Positions 23,234-38,200 of a DNA stretch of 64,000 bases are shown here, in pieces; position 1 is the first letter of the stretch; each line of letters starts with the position of its first letter. Location of the stretch: contig CAADRB010000035.1 of NCBI GenBank assembly GCA_900708905.1, positions 520,333 to 584,332 of the forward strand, written 5' to 3'. The notes beneath the pieces are model-generated. The model was given only the letters and a program-made list of their open reading frames with translations. It made no database searches and was not told the DNA's origin. The stretch is from Hymenolepis diminuta (taxonomy: Eukaryota > Platyhelminthes > Cestoda > Cyclophyllidea > Hymenolepididae). The position numbers and the translations under genes were made by a program.

Positions 23234-26200
23234 GTACGTTATTCGGGGTTATTCACAAATCACATTGCCGTAGCTTAGTTTTTTTATGTAAGATTAAAAG
23301 GTGAAAATGAATTAAAAATTAGCTTAGTTTCTCAAAAGATTTGATCAGAGTGTTGATGGAATTAAGAATATGAACTGAATTACAGTTTAAATAATCTGCT
23401 TTCATAAACCATCGAGGAATTATGTTTCTTGAATAATAAAAAAAATATTTAAAGCGATTTTTATGTTGTTATATAAATTATTTCAAGGCCACAGAGTAAC
23501 TGTTAACAATAAGTCCAAATAATGGTGGGAAGGAAAGGATTGAAAGATACGGGGACCAACGTCAGGGCATCAAGGACTATTACTTCGTCTGATTTTTCTA
23601 CCTGGTTTGTTAAATATTTATTTCATGATTAATTAAAGTCCCAGAGTTCGAATTGCGTAATTCGTCGCTTAGACTGCTGAGCGAATTCTTGTCCATAATA
23701 TGCAGTGCTTATTGATCGTCATTTTAGTCGGTCTTTGAACTTCAGTCCAATGTTTCTTCTGAAGATGGATTGATTCTACTGATATAAAATGTGGAGATAA
23801 TTATTTTCTAACAGGGTCGAGATTGCTAATATTTTTGATAAAAATTAACTGTAATTGTTCGGGAAAAAATATATTTATTTGATATTTGGGATAATATTAC
23901 ATGTGACTTAGAGGAAATAAAAGGAAATATTGTTTCTATTTGAATTAAAATGTGTCTTTTATTTGCTTTGCTCTTTTGCTTTGTCATTTTCACCATTCTC
24001 GGTCGTTATGGAAAAAATGAATGGAAACTTATTTATAATTTATTTTTCTCTTTTATAATTAAAAGTAGGTTTCCAGTTATAATCTGAAAAAAATTGGTAC
24101 AATTTTAAAATTAATAATTTGAGTATTAATCTTTACACAATTTATCTGAATTAAAGAAGTGAGCACTTAAAATTTTAAAATAAATCTCTCGATATCTTTC
24201 ACTTAAGCCGGCTTGTTCGAATGTCTCAATGACGACCTCATACGTTTGCATGGTCGGAGATTATGGATTCGATTCCCATCAGCGCACACCCAGTGGACAG
24301 AGTAGTCAACAACACCTATTCAATCCGAGTGACATAGAAAGTTGTAAAAGTCGTTTTTCTCACCATTGAGGCTCCATGAAGCGATTCCTCTAAACAGAAT
24401 TATTTGTAGGCACTGTTCCCCTATATGGATTTGATAAACATTATTGATGGCTATGAATAATTGGAGGATGAAAGTTTTTGAATGCCCGATAAATAATTCT
24501 CATGTCCATTAAGGAGAGCTTTTCCAATGCTTGTCATGGGTAGAGAGTGGCATTGTGAAGCTTTCCAAGCAAGAAACACGAATTCTGTCGCCCTATATGC
24601 TAGACTGACTTAATTAATGTTGTTGACCATTCGCTCATTGGGCGTGCGCTCCTGGGAATCGAAATAATGTCGTCTAACATGACCGATAGGCTTGGTGATC
24701 AACGAGCCTTTCGGCTGTTAACCGGAAGGTTGGTAGTTTAAGCCCATCCGGAGGCCCGATATGCTTTCATTTATTTGGCTTTTAATAAGTGCTGATAAAA
24801 ATCTATGGGTGACGTTTGAAATATAAAATGCAAATTAAGGGAAGAGGAAAATTTTTCCGCTATTGTCTGCCAATGTGGAAAGAAGTTGGGTCCGAAACTC
24901 AAAATCAATGTCATAAGTTTAATCTGTCACGCTTGCCATATGATCCATTTTTGGCCCGTTAAAATGCTAAATTGGGTCTTATTTTTCATGATATCTGGAG
25001 AACATGCACAGGCCCTAACCCTAACTCTAAGTACCCAACTCAAAAAACCCTGTCAATATGAAGGAAGGAAAACAGTATATCAGAATTCACCCCAAATGCA
25101 TAAATTAATTTGTGGTAATATTTAGTAACCCCATACTCATCACCGATTCCTCGATCCACCTTTTAAAGTATCCCTTAGTTTTCTACTTCTTTCTTTTCTT
25201 CCCATGTATGCCTAATCCCTCGGTCTTTAACCTGGTTTTAATTTTCTCCCATTATCTCTAAATTTACCTTATACCCTTAGGCATGGGCAATGATCTCTGC
25301 AAATTGTTATCATGGAGAGACATCCAAGCGGATAGGAAATGAAACTTTGCTTAGGGAGATTATGCCCAATTTTATGAGGCAGTATTAGGAGTGGGAGTCA
25401 GAGAATCAATCTGAGCTTCAGAATCACCAGGTCAATTGCTGTTTCCAGTTGGAGTTCCTCCACATTCCTCCAAGTGTTTTATTACCTGACATGCTCTTAG
25501 TTGAATTCACAGCCATCCTCTTGAATATAATTTTTGTAGCAACCATTTACATGATGATAGAGTCCACCAGTTGATGGATCATCTTTACGTTAGTGCTAAT
25601 AGATCAGTCAGTTTTTCCTGTCTTACTTTCATGTGGTAATAGAATTTCACTTGCTCAACAAGTTTTTCTATATTTAATTTTTGAAGGCCTCTATAATGAG
25701 GTCCCTCTTGCTGTCTGAGATCCTGAATATTAAAATTCACTTCAAAATTCTCCATAATCTACGAAACCCACGCACTCATCCAGAATATAGAATTTATTGA
25801 GGTGAATCAGTAATCAAATCAACCAATAGCGAATAGGAGAATGCACCTGCGCTCATGATGGTGCATGTGATAAGAAGATGCTTTTAGTTAATCACAAAAA
25901 ATTATCAATTTTACAATATTTCTCAAATATATTGAGGAAAGTGTTTTAAAACTATTATTTTTGATAGAGATCTGGCATCATCGAGCCCCTCGATGGTTAA
26001 ATCAAATTCTGTCACCAATGCGCCGTCATTGGACTCTAAAATCACAGACGAGAACAGTAACCTAGATAAAATATGCGGCGCTTGAATAAATAGGCTAATC
26101 GTTATAAAATTCAGAAGTTTGTTAAAATGATGTTGAAAAGGTAGGTAGGATAAAAATTTGATGTGACAAAGTCCATGACCATAACGAGGCATCCCAGATG

Positions 26201-29200
26201 CGTTTGCAAATATTTTTTGAAAATTAAGTGACATGCAAATATTTCTCATTTTAAGGGATGTCTTAGAATACTACTTAAATTCAAAATAAGTCAATCTCTC
26301 AAAACTTTTGCTTAGTTTTGATCCAGCCTTTGAAACTGTTGCATTATAAAATTGGTGGATGGAAATGAGCATTTTCTCCCCAGGAAATATAAAATTAACA
26401 ATTGCATTGTTAATTACTTTCACATTTTGTATATTTGTTTAAATGCGCTAAGTCACAGGGTCGTAGTTTGCATAATTTCGGGGTACAGCCAACCACTACG
26501 GTACTTCGCGTTATTATTGAGTTGGGAGGGTTTTGGGTCATTTGAGAGGCTAAACACGTGTTTAAACGTGTTTCTTATCAAACCTCTCATTTTAAACAAA
26601 ATTAAACAAAAAAAAATGAAATATATATATTTCTGAAAACCATTTTCGATAGAAGAAAAAAACATCTAAACACAAATTTAAAATTAATTTTTGCATAAGA
26701 ATCTGATTTCATCGCATCACGAACTTCAGGGAAATTCAAAGTTTAATCTATAACCTACGTAAAGACCTAAGTCTCTTGAGGTTGAAGTTGATTTACTAGC
26801 GAATTGAATTTCAAAAATTTCATTTCTTTTCCGTGGTTAATACCTTCTGAGGAGCAAGGTATATCACCAACTTTACGTTTATATCTCAACGCCTTTGGTT
26901 AAACCGCATCATGCCTTAACGCCAAAGAATTATCCGAGTAGATATCGCTGCTAAGCAACAGATATTAATGGGAGCGAGGAGTAGGTTAATTTAATTTACG
27001 TAATTTCTGAACGAGGCACTTGTCGCATTCGACTAGTTAATGTTTTAACTTAATTTAAACTGAAAAGAATATGTTTAGGTTCCTTTCGTGCTTTGAGTTC
27101 GCCATTTCATATCCATTTGCTCTCATTGGATGTACAGATTTCATTTTATTGTCCCACATTTACGGTAAGCAGGTGACATCGAGTAACGTCAAGGTATCAA
27201 AGAGTCCTGCCTCATTTGGCTTTTAGATTCGAGGTGTACAATATTTCGTAGGTGAGTAACTCAAGTTCCAAAGTTTGAATTTCACCAATTATCCTCTGGA
27301 TTGCAGTAAATACTTGTCTACGATGCTCGGTGCTTTGCTGTCATTTCTATTATATTAATTTTACATATAAATCTTACTTAAGTGGGCATTTGGATTCCCG
27401 TCGAACAGAATTTTCTTGAATTGCTTCAGATTTTAGTATCCCGAATTTGAAAAATCAGAATTTTTCCTCTATTATTTAGAATAAAGCGTGTCCATTATCT
27501 TCAGAGCCTATTGTCAAGATGCTTTATTTGAATGCTAAGTTAAACCATTTCACGACTGCTTTTTTCCATCTAATGGTCAAGACGCTGAAACAAGCAGACA
27601 AGGTTTTACCTTAGTGCTCAGTAGAGGTAAACTCATGTCCCACTATACAATCGACTCGCAATTTTATTGGACGACAAGCCTCCTCTAAGGAGTAAATGGA
27701 GAAATAATTGGGGTGGAAAAACACAGATGAATTTTCTTTGTCCAGAATCAAGGTGTCACCTTGTCACATTGCTGACTCTCTGTCCACAGTAATTTTTAAT
27801 ACTACAATGGATAAAGACGGATCTATCATTATTAAAGTTCCAGAAGCTCAAAACATTGCTTAATAAGCTTCTTTAAACCAAAAATCTTACCACATCAGGT
27901 TTTTTAAAATCTGGGTTATGTATGTAGATTGAAGTGACAAGGTCAAACATCATCGTTAAGCAGACGATCTGTAAGCACTGGAAATCGTAGACGGACATTT
28001 CGTATGATCCAGGGGACGAATCATGAAATCACAATTTATTGTAAAAGGGATAACTCTGAAGCCGAAAATCGAACGGAGCAAGTTTCTTCGATTTCTTGGC
28101 TTTTATTTCAACCGATTTCAGTGGCTCTCTCACAATAAAAAGCTCTGATATTTTTCTACCTCTCTACTGGTCGTAATGATATCATGATGACAAAATATCT
28201 TACCATCCAGTGTAAGGACGGTGCTGATGAATGTGCGTCGATATCATTCGGAGAAAATTACATCACACTTTGTGAGATTTGAAGCGGAATATTTTTACCG
28301 TAAAGTCATGATTGCTACGAAATATCAAATTTAGTGCCACCAACGATATAAGCTTACTTAACACAATGTTTTCGACCTTTAAAAAGCAAATTCCACTAAT
28401 AAGTGATTGATTGCAACCATTTTGCCATTCTTCTTGATCTCCTTCCCTGTTTCATGCTGAATAGCACTTTCTTGAATATAGCTTTTGCACCTACGAATTT
28501 CAAAATGAAGCTTTCATTCTGTTTCAGTGAATAACAAAGCAAATTTTATCAATTTGTTAAAGGTCTTCTATCCTTACACTTATGTAGCGGTCATTTAGTT
28601 AGATGTGCATTCATTCTATGATCAACAACCTTCAGAACGCAGAATGTATTTTCGAAACGTATTATTTGGGCAACTTTATTCATGATCCTTAGGACTCTAC
28701 CAGGACACAAATCTTTGTAGCCTCCCTGTTCCATATTGAGAATTCTTCTTTATCGGCCGATGGAGGGAGGGTCAAGGATTTAGACACCAAAACTCTTTCT
28801 TTTTGAATTTTGGAAGTATTAAGCTAATCATGTTAATGTTATTAACTCATATATTGATTTCAGGACTCATGCGCGAGAGCAAGTCCGCAATATTTTTGAG
28901 CTTATTAACCAGTTAATTTCGCTTCGTGACTGGTCGTGCTGCCTCGATTTTTATATTTTGCTGTAATTAAGAGCGGGTAGATCACATTAAAATCAGTTTT
29001 TAAAACGGAACGCTATTACATTTTATAAAATTTTAGCTCTTGGAAACGCATTTAAGAACGGGGAACACAAAGATAACAGAAATTTTATGCGAAGATTGAG
29101 GGAGCAAAGAAATTCAGTACACTGAATTTCACTAAGCATGACTCTAATGGCTCCCGGTTTCAGCTACCGTTCAAGGGTTTTGATTTTAGTATCTGACCCC

Positions 29201-32200
29201 CAGGGTGCCTCAGGTTTGATTCGTACCTCTAAACTTAAATATTTCATCTTACACCTGTTCATCCGGATGCCTAAACTCAACCAATAAGAAATAGACGTGA
29301 GTATAAAATATGTTTTTAAATTTATGCCATCAGTTTTATTTCACAAAAAATGAAACAAAACACATCTTATGATCATCAATGCGTGGGGAACGTAATTGAA
29401 TTTAAGGGGAAATTGATTTAAGCGCAAAGTGACCGAAATTCTCGACTTCTGAGGGAAAAACGTCGACTTTATTTAAAAAGTAAATAAATAGAATTAAATT
29501 TATTTGCTGTTTATATTTGCACGATAAATATGCGAGAAATAAAATTGTTCGTGTCAAAATGCCGAATGTACTTTTAAATAATTGTAATTAATGATTTGCC
29601 ATCAAATTTCAAAAGTATCGATCGGCGAGAAATCAAAAGATTCCGTAAAAATCAGCAATATTTTGAAATTAAACGTTTCGTGTAGAACTAAAATGATCGG
29701 CACTCGAGGCTATTCAGTGAAATGAACAAACTTTGAGAAATGGATGGAACGGGAAAAGGCTTCAGTGAATGCGACGGAACAGTTAAATTCGTGACCGCAG
29801 ATTAAATCATACCGAGGTGCAAAATGGGATAAAATTCCCCAGGCCTCCCTTTTCTGGTTACTAATGTTTGAAGTCCACGTATCCTTTTGCCAAATTTGTT
29901 GAAGCAGATGAATATATCACTACATCTCGATAGCGTATTGGTTGCTGCTTTATTTAATCAGAGATTTTAGTTAGAAATACTGAAACAGCGAGGCACAACA
30001 TTGATTTCAGAAAATTTGAATATCGTCAATGTTATAAAAATCTCATTTTTATCCTCGGTAGCACTGGAAAAGCTGCTACAAGTTTAAATCTGGGAGTAAC
30101 ATCTGGAAAAAAAAGGGTAAGAGAAAAATTTGGTACGAAATGTGGGTACGAATTATGAAGAAATGGCAAACATTGGTAATGGAATCACATATTTTAAAAA
30201 TTTCGGCCTCACGCCGATTTTGTAGGAAGCTTGGTTCAGTTTGTAATACCGCCACGCTCAAATTTCATAATAAACTCCCTCCGTCCGGTTTTTGAGTAAG
30301 TTCATTTCTTCCCGTTTCCTCAAATTTTTCATTAATCTCAATATTAAACATTTCTTAAAGTCATGCGGCATACTTTTTTCTGATTCGACTTGTATCTCCG
30401 GTTCAGTAGGTCACATGAATAAATATTATAATGGTTTACGATTTTGAAATGTTTGGAAAGAAATTGTGCATTGATGCAAGGTCAAATGAAGTGTGCATAT
30501 CTTTGCTGCTTTGTGGTACAAGTTTTCCAGGTTATCGAATTAAATGTTGCACACAACGTAATGGAATGGGACGCCTGTATCAGAATACAGAAAGAGAAGA
30601 GGAGCACGAGCATGCTTGAAGTCGACGTACCATTTATTTGGGGTTTTCGGTGGTATCTATGGTACATTGAACCCTAATCGCCCTCCCTCTCTCTATGCAG
30701 GGAGAAGGAATTTCTAAAAGGGGTAAAACATGACCGAACGGTTAGGTAACACAGAATTTTGATTGGCTGTTCTCTTAACAAACCCCAACTTTCCTTGAGG
30801 TTCATACCCCCTTTCTAATCAACAAAGAATATAGACTGTCTGCCATTTTTTGCATTTTACTAATTATGCGACATTTCTGCTTTCCGCAACCATAACACCA
30901 GCCTGTGACGCTTGAAAACCAAAATTAATGGATAAATAAAAGAGGAATAGAGAATGTATTAATATCTTAAATAGAGTTTGTTGTCATTACTTTAATAATA
31001 TCCACAAATTACAAAAAGATTTCACAATTTTTTGTTAAGAGAAGCAACTAAAACCGGCTGGCGGAAAGTTCAGTTAAAGGTGATGGGGAGGAGATCAAAA
31101 AGACCCAGAGAACAACTTCAAGGTATTTAAAAATCTTTCTTCAGTTGAATTTTGAATTTAAGTTATGCAGTATTCACTAAAAGACCGGTTCACTTTTCAA
31201 AGTTCAAACTTCATGACCTGCCCCTAGAATGCGGCGAATACTTGTCTGCCATGGTCAGTGCTCATTGACCGCTTTTAATCGAAATGAGTAGATCCTGTCG
31301 CCTAATTTCGTTTCTTTTCCTTCCAATTGTTAAAAAGACAAAGTGTTCCTACACGCACTTTATCAGCTTACAGTTTTAGGATTGCGGTGAAGAGATGGTT
31401 AGAAATTTGAGGTTAACAGAGCTTCGTTAGCTGTGCTCACTGAAAGTGAATCACAATTAATGAACTTGCAAGGGACTAATATTGTGGTAATGCGACTCCT
31501 TAGAGCAAACAAAATTCCACATAAATATCAGAAGCACATCTCTCTTTTTCATGACTATGCTCATTTAATACAGTATTTAATAACTTATTGAGATAGAGAG
31601 ATATTAATGGTTTTAAACGAGTACCGTGTGGGTTTTCGGCTAAAAAGTAAGAAATGAACAATGTCGGCCGTTGAAGCGAGCAGTGAAATCAGTCAAAAGT
31701 TAGATATTATTTGTTTTTTTTGTAAATATCTTCTTCATGTAAAGGCATAATCTACGTATATCTCCCAAATTTACATGCTACTTATATTTTAATGAGTAGC
31801 ATTTGCTTTTTGTGTCTTAGTAACAATGTATGGGAGCGTAGAGGTAACCCTTTACAAACAGAAACACACCAATCTGGGTTTAACAATCTCTGGTGGAGCT
31901 GATCGAGGATACCCTCCAAGGATCACTACAATCAAGCCTGGATCGATAGCTGATAAGTGTGTTATCACTAAGTGAATTAATTTTTAAAAATCTGTCAATC
32001 ATGAATGAATACATTTTTTCCATTATAGAAGTGATTGCCTACTAGTAAATGATGTAATCAAATCAATAAATGGATCCTCAACTGCAAATCTGACCCATGA
32101 ACAAATTGCCAAGATAACAAAGTGTGCTGACACCACCATATGCCTTGGATTAGAGTATATACTCACGGATTCTGGTAGGTGTATATAACCTTTCATCCTT

Positions 32201-35200
32201 CAGATATGCGTCTATTTATCAGGGAAATTAATTTCCATTAATTAATAGAATCGTGTTATTCAGTAGACGATTTTGTGGGACCAGAATACTGAAAATTGGG
32301 AATTTTTTCTTAATTGTAACTTCAGCTAAGCGTAAATCAAAATCGACTTCGGAGCTGCGTTGAGTATTTTTAGTAGTTAGGAGTCAAGTTGATTCTTCAA
32401 TTTTGCCTCCTCGAAGAGTTCGCTTTAGATGGCAAACCGGAAGCGGCGTAATGTCCGTTGCTGGAATTGATAGTTTTTAAGTTGTATTTACAGGAGATCT
32501 TTTAAGATGGGGTGGAAGTCACTGATCTATCTTTAAGTTTTCAAATCTAAACAGATGCTTCCTCTCATTCGAAAGACGTAGTAATTAACGCAATAGCCAA
32601 CGCATTACTGAATAGCAGGACAAAATTTTATTACTTCGAAACTGAATAACAGTGATCTCTGCTGTCAAAATGAAAGGATAATTATGCATAATTATTAAAT
32701 ATTGCCTCCTGACGAGATTAATATATATTTTCTTCCCAGTATTATTAAAAATAACGCTCCTGCCTTAACTTCCTTAAATGAAATAATGATAATAATGCCA
32801 TCGGTTACTACCCCATCAAAATTGGTTTGGACTTTGGAAATTTGCTGCTTGAGTCCCAAGATTTCTAACTGGCTAAAGTCCTTCAAATCTGCCCATCTCC
32901 GTCATTTTATCGACAAACGTCTACATAACATTATTTACTACAACCCGCATGTGCTTACATAACGGTTCTGTAAATGCTCCGTTCACCTATTAATTTCGAT
33001 TTATCTTGATTTCAAGATAGCAGAGGTATCATCACAGACCATGGAAGATTGCTCATTTCAATTTTAAATATTAATTAACCAATTACAGGTTAAGAATTCA
33101 CCAACTTGATGAAATGTATCAGATATTTTACTTAAAATTACACATAGACAACAATATGCAATTAAAAAAGAGGAAAAGGTCCAATGTTCCTTCATTTTCA
33201 TATAAATACTTCAGAAAAGTCTTGCTCTTTCAATTCCTCTGTTATTGGTGTTCCTAACAGCATTCCGCATCGTTTTTATTATGAAGTTGATTTATTTTCT
33301 ACAGCTTCAATCCAGATAAAAATGATGACAAATTGAGATATAGTTTTTGATCCAAGAAGAAGGATTTTCATAATCAAATTTATTTTGCAACGACCTTATA
33401 AATCATTGACTTTTTCCCCTTTCTATAAATTGAATTTAAAACTGGTTTTATGTCCAGAATCTAGGTGTCTGGATTCCACCACTACAAGAAGAACTCAAAC
33501 TAAAGGCTCAGTGGACCATACTTACGTGGGATCTCATTACTTCGAGAAGTAAACTTTCTGAGTGATAAGACAACCAGCTGAATAAAGAGACGTTTGAATG
33601 GTTGGAGCCTTATCAAGTTTAGTTATCTAGATAGTTAAATTAGCCTTCAATTAATCCAGTCGTGTTTGAGAGGACATAGGTTAGTGTTTAGGCCTTAGTA
33701 GTTTATTTCGGGTGAACAGAGAGTGGCAAACTGGAATGTGTCTGCCTGGGGCTTAAAAATTGTGCGACAAAATAATGCGCAAATTGTAAACTTCCGACAG
33801 CACTATTTGATCATCGCGCGGAAAATATTCCGGAATTTTGCCAGCCTTGAGCCTCTGCGGAAATGCAGGAAATTATCTCACGCTCGGTTACAACTGGTGA
33901 TCTCGGGATGAAGACATACGATGATAGGAAAGTGCAATTATGGAATACAGCTTTCATTTTTAGAATTAAGAATTGTGATTGGCAAATTTTCATTAAACAC
34001 ATTTCAGATTTATGGGAAAATGAAATAAAACCCCTTTTTTTACTGGTATGAGCGAATACTTGAAAGTAAAGTTTAGAATCCAAATAGAGCCTTTATTGAC
34101 TTTTTGTAACACTCCGTTCAAATAGGGCGGGCAAAGTTTAATACACTTTTTTGTATTGAAAATGGAGGTTTTTTCGCCTTTACAGACGCAAGTTTTAAGA
34201 ATCCTGTTCTAAATTTTGTAAAACATCAGATTTATGGCAGCAACTTTAGTAGGTCGTTAAATCAAAGAGTCGCTCTCATCCCATTTATTTAAAACAAAAA
34301 GCAAAGTTACTATATAAACTTTGTAACCATTTTGCTCGCTTTGTGAACAATAGACCCGGTTTGGATTTAATGACCCATTTTATCGTCTTGATCCCTATCT
34401 GTAAAAAATTATCTCAGCAGAGAGCTTTCAGTGGGATATAGCGGTCAATTTAAAATTCGAACACTGTTTCAACTTGAAACACAGAGGGAAGTGGAATGTT
34501 TAGCACCTTTGTTCTTGTTTTTAAACTAAACGAAGTATAACGGCGTTAATATTTAGAGATTTAAGAGAGCCCGTTTTTTATCTCCATCAGGACTGTTAGA
34601 TGATTCCACAATGACCGGTAGCTCAGTTTCTACCTCTGGATATAACTTGTTACTTGGACATAGTTCGCTTCAGACCCATAGTGGTCATTTGCTTAGTCGC
34701 TCCAAAACAATTCATGAATTTAGTAAAATCCACTCGGGGAAATATTAGTCTTGGAGAAGTATCTAAGGTATCTGACTTTTTCTTAGCTATTATATAGGCT
34801 ATGCGTTCTGTCTTCTACTAATCTTAACTGAAATAATATGATGGAGAGAGAAGGTGATTAGGGTTAATCGGAAAAGGATCAGAAACCAGGTGAGAGAGAG
34901 AGTGCGAGTAGCATATGAAACATGGATCCACAAGGGGGAGGGGAAGTATATAGTTCAGTTAAGACTCAAGAGGGCGCCCAAAGTCATCTGTACGTTCTTG
35001 ATAAATAAGCAAATTGAGTATAACGGCAGGAAGAGCGAGGTACTATGTGGGGATGCGACAGGTGATTAAAACAAATTTGATAGTGTGGATGTCAGAGGCT
35101 ATGTTTGGTGATCTCGACAGATAATCACAACGAGTGCCACAGTGTGGAGTCCAAGGTCACATGTGTGGAAAAGGAGACGAGAGAAAATTTTAATAGGGAA

Positions 35201-38200
35201 AAATGGGATCTATAAGGCTGCTACCTCACCACCGAATTGATCGACAACTCGTGGAACAATTTTTGAAATCACTCATTTCGAGACAAATCACGTTAAGTGT
35301 AAATTTGATTTTGCTGAAGCATTTCTTTCCAATTTTCGCTTTTAAATCGGATCTTTCTTTCAGCTTTCCTTAAAAATCTTTTCTTCCCTAAATTTTACCT
35401 CTTATCATATAAAAATTAGTTGAATTCGGAAATATGAGTTGGTGTAATAATATAAGTTATTGATTTATTTTCAACTTGATCATTTGTCCCTTACCACTGC
35501 GTTAGCAAATTTAACCAATCGTAAGTACATTTACTTTCCCATATTCACCTCATTGGGTCACATCGACTTCTTTTCATTCCCTACACAAAGAACCGGATGA
35601 AGCGTATGAATACCTGTGAAATTACACTAACACGTCCGCTTATATGCCCTGCGTCTGTATGTCTGCGTTATTTCTTTATTCAGTGCATTTCTTTAGGAAC
35701 TTCTATCCCATTCTGTTGGTACCGTGAAATTCCTGCACCACGATTAGTGATTTTTAGTAGGTAATATTCCAAATGAATAAACTCATTCCGTGGAAAATTC
35801 AAAATACGACAGGTTTTAAGCAACGCTCTTAAAGCAAATAAAATAGTAAATAAAACCCAATTTGGGAATTTTCAACAAATTGAAATGGAAAACATGAAAA
35901 ATATTCAAACAATTATAAAATGACTTGAAAATTTGAAAAGCGAAACCTTTGCGACGAAATATTTCACAATCCTGAAACCAAAATTTTAACAATATGACAA
36001 TTAAGATGCCATAATACTCTCAGTATTGAATCAGTTTATTTGAATTTAAAATAATTGCTTATTATTTCTCCTATCATGGTCACGGGGGGATCTCGGGGAA
36101 ACTTATTCAAACCTACGGCGTAAACTTGAGCATATTTTAAATTGGTTCGCTTGTTAGGCTACTTCTTTATCTGGAATGGTAGGAATTTAAACATGAAATC
36201 TGGACCGACATTTGTAGTCACTCATTTATGTACCTATCTCACCCTGAATTTCTTTTTTTTCCGGAAAATATTTCAGTATTTCAGAGGGGAAGGAAAGCTT
36301 AAAGATATCTACGATTTAGAAACCACACTTTTAAGTGTGCTAAATTCATTTATAATGGTGAAATTTAAGTGAGAATTCTGGTTAATTGAACTATAGCGTC
36401 TTATAACATGTGGTTTTCCCTTTATAAGGCTACGACCTCTCAGACTCCAGGAAGAGGACTTTTCTAAAAAAGTAAAGTTATTTGTATGGGATTTGATATG
36501 AGGTAAATGAATAGCTGTTCAGTTAGCTACCAACTATAGCGGTGGCTCCTTCACATGTGGTCCTAAATATCTAGAGAATGCACTGAAATTTGTAATCCAG
36601 TGCTCGAGAGATGAAGCTTGCCGGTTTTTCACCCGGTTAGATAAGTTTGGAGTTGTGATGAAGTTTATCATCTTTTGAATTTATACAACAGGTTAGACAA
36701 AACATGGTTTGATTTTTCACACTTGTCTTCTCACTGCCTTTGTCTCTCTACCGTGACGTGCGAAAAACCGGAACTCTTGTCAGACCTGTGAAATGGCTTC
36801 CATATTAACCCTATATGGCGATGTCGTTTATTCCGCTGAATAAAAACAGGCTTGGATGTATGAGGGTTCAATCTTTTTGACGTTTTCTGGGTCTATGCGT
36901 GTAGTTGGGTTATGTGCTTTAAAGGTTAAAATAGCGTTGTCTTCTACTGACCGAAAATAATTTAAAAGCTCCTACTAACGCTTTTGAAGTAAGTGCAAAA
37001 GTGGGTTAGCCGCTCAGGTTAAAATTTTTGACCTCGTAAATTTACATTTAAAATGTTCTCTCTCTTTCCTATTGGTGGTTGCCTTCCTACGGTTAAATGC
37101 TCTATGTAGTCCCATATATAAACTAAAAGCCTTTTCTAATATCCACTAATATCCATATATAGCACGGAGTTTTATTATATCTGGTGGTGGAGAAAAAAAC
37201 ATAATAGTTTTTCATTGTGAGGGAGCAATTGAAATCTGTAAACTATATGTACACTAAGTTATAAAATTCTGGGAATCACGAAGATGTTAAGAGGAAGGGG
37301 GGCTTAATAGTAACCTCAGATGGTACTACTTTACCTGATTTTGCACTCGAATTGTACAGCATTAACGTAATGGGCGGTTCACATTAAAAAATTCCACGAT
37401 TCTTGATCTGGATTTCACCAAATGCTTGTCTACGATGTTCAGTGCTTATCAGTCCGTATTTTCTACTCACGAGGAGTCCGTCTTGCTAGATAAGTTTTAC
37501 TTTTCTAATGTTTGAGGAGACAAATGATTTTATATAACATTCCCGTTGTTTGCAGTTTTGTCACAGCAGAGATGAGAGATAACAGCTCCGGGGGCTGTGT
37601 TCACTCAAGCTGAATTCGTGCCCGGAATTTAACATAGAACAATAAAAAGCAAAATAATTTATGCTCTTTCTAGATGAAAAAATATAAATTATATCTAATT
37701 ATAAAGTGCATAATTATTTCCATTAGTTAGTGGTTTTATTTTTTTAACACTAATGAAAAATATTTTTCATTCATGTATGTAGCGGATGCTACATCAATAA
37801 TCCCTTTTGCTGCAGCTAGTTAATCCTCCTGAGCAGTCCGAATAGCATCAAGCGGAGTCCTCTATTATAAATTTGCTTCCGAAATTAGCCAGGCTGCTTC
37901 CAAAGTAGCAAGAACAAGAGAGGCGTGGAGTGGAGAGGGTTTGTTGCCCCGTCTGCGATGAGATAGCCAGAACAGAGCTCCGTATGAGATGCAGTCTACG
38001 AGTCTGGTTCTTATATACAAACAAAGCTAAGGTGCAGGGATAGTGACTGCTGATTGCCTGGAGGCCTCTGCCGGTGAACGCCACATGTATAACGGTCATA
38101 CTACTTATAAATTACGTTATCAAAGTCCCAATTTAGAAACTTAATCGAAAAATTTAGTCTAATTTATAAAATTGTATTGTAGTACAGTCTCCAATTTAAA

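Larger units (their letters stand above)
23234..31820 (+). other. GRIP intron 1 (8587 nt)
   Basis: Bounded by a GTACGT donor and a TGTCTTAG acceptor. Contains interspersed-repeat copies D, E, F and G, three tRNA-like segments including a tRNA-Asn-derived one, and a short run of CCCTAA units near 25014. No nested gene was recognised; the minus-strand open frame at 25923-26249 and the + frame at 26352-26636 carry no known motif. Confidence 0.6.

Noticed and set aside
25923..26249. 108-codon minus-strand open frame in GRIP intron 1
   Set aside because: No reverse-transcriptase, transposase or other motif found on inspection.
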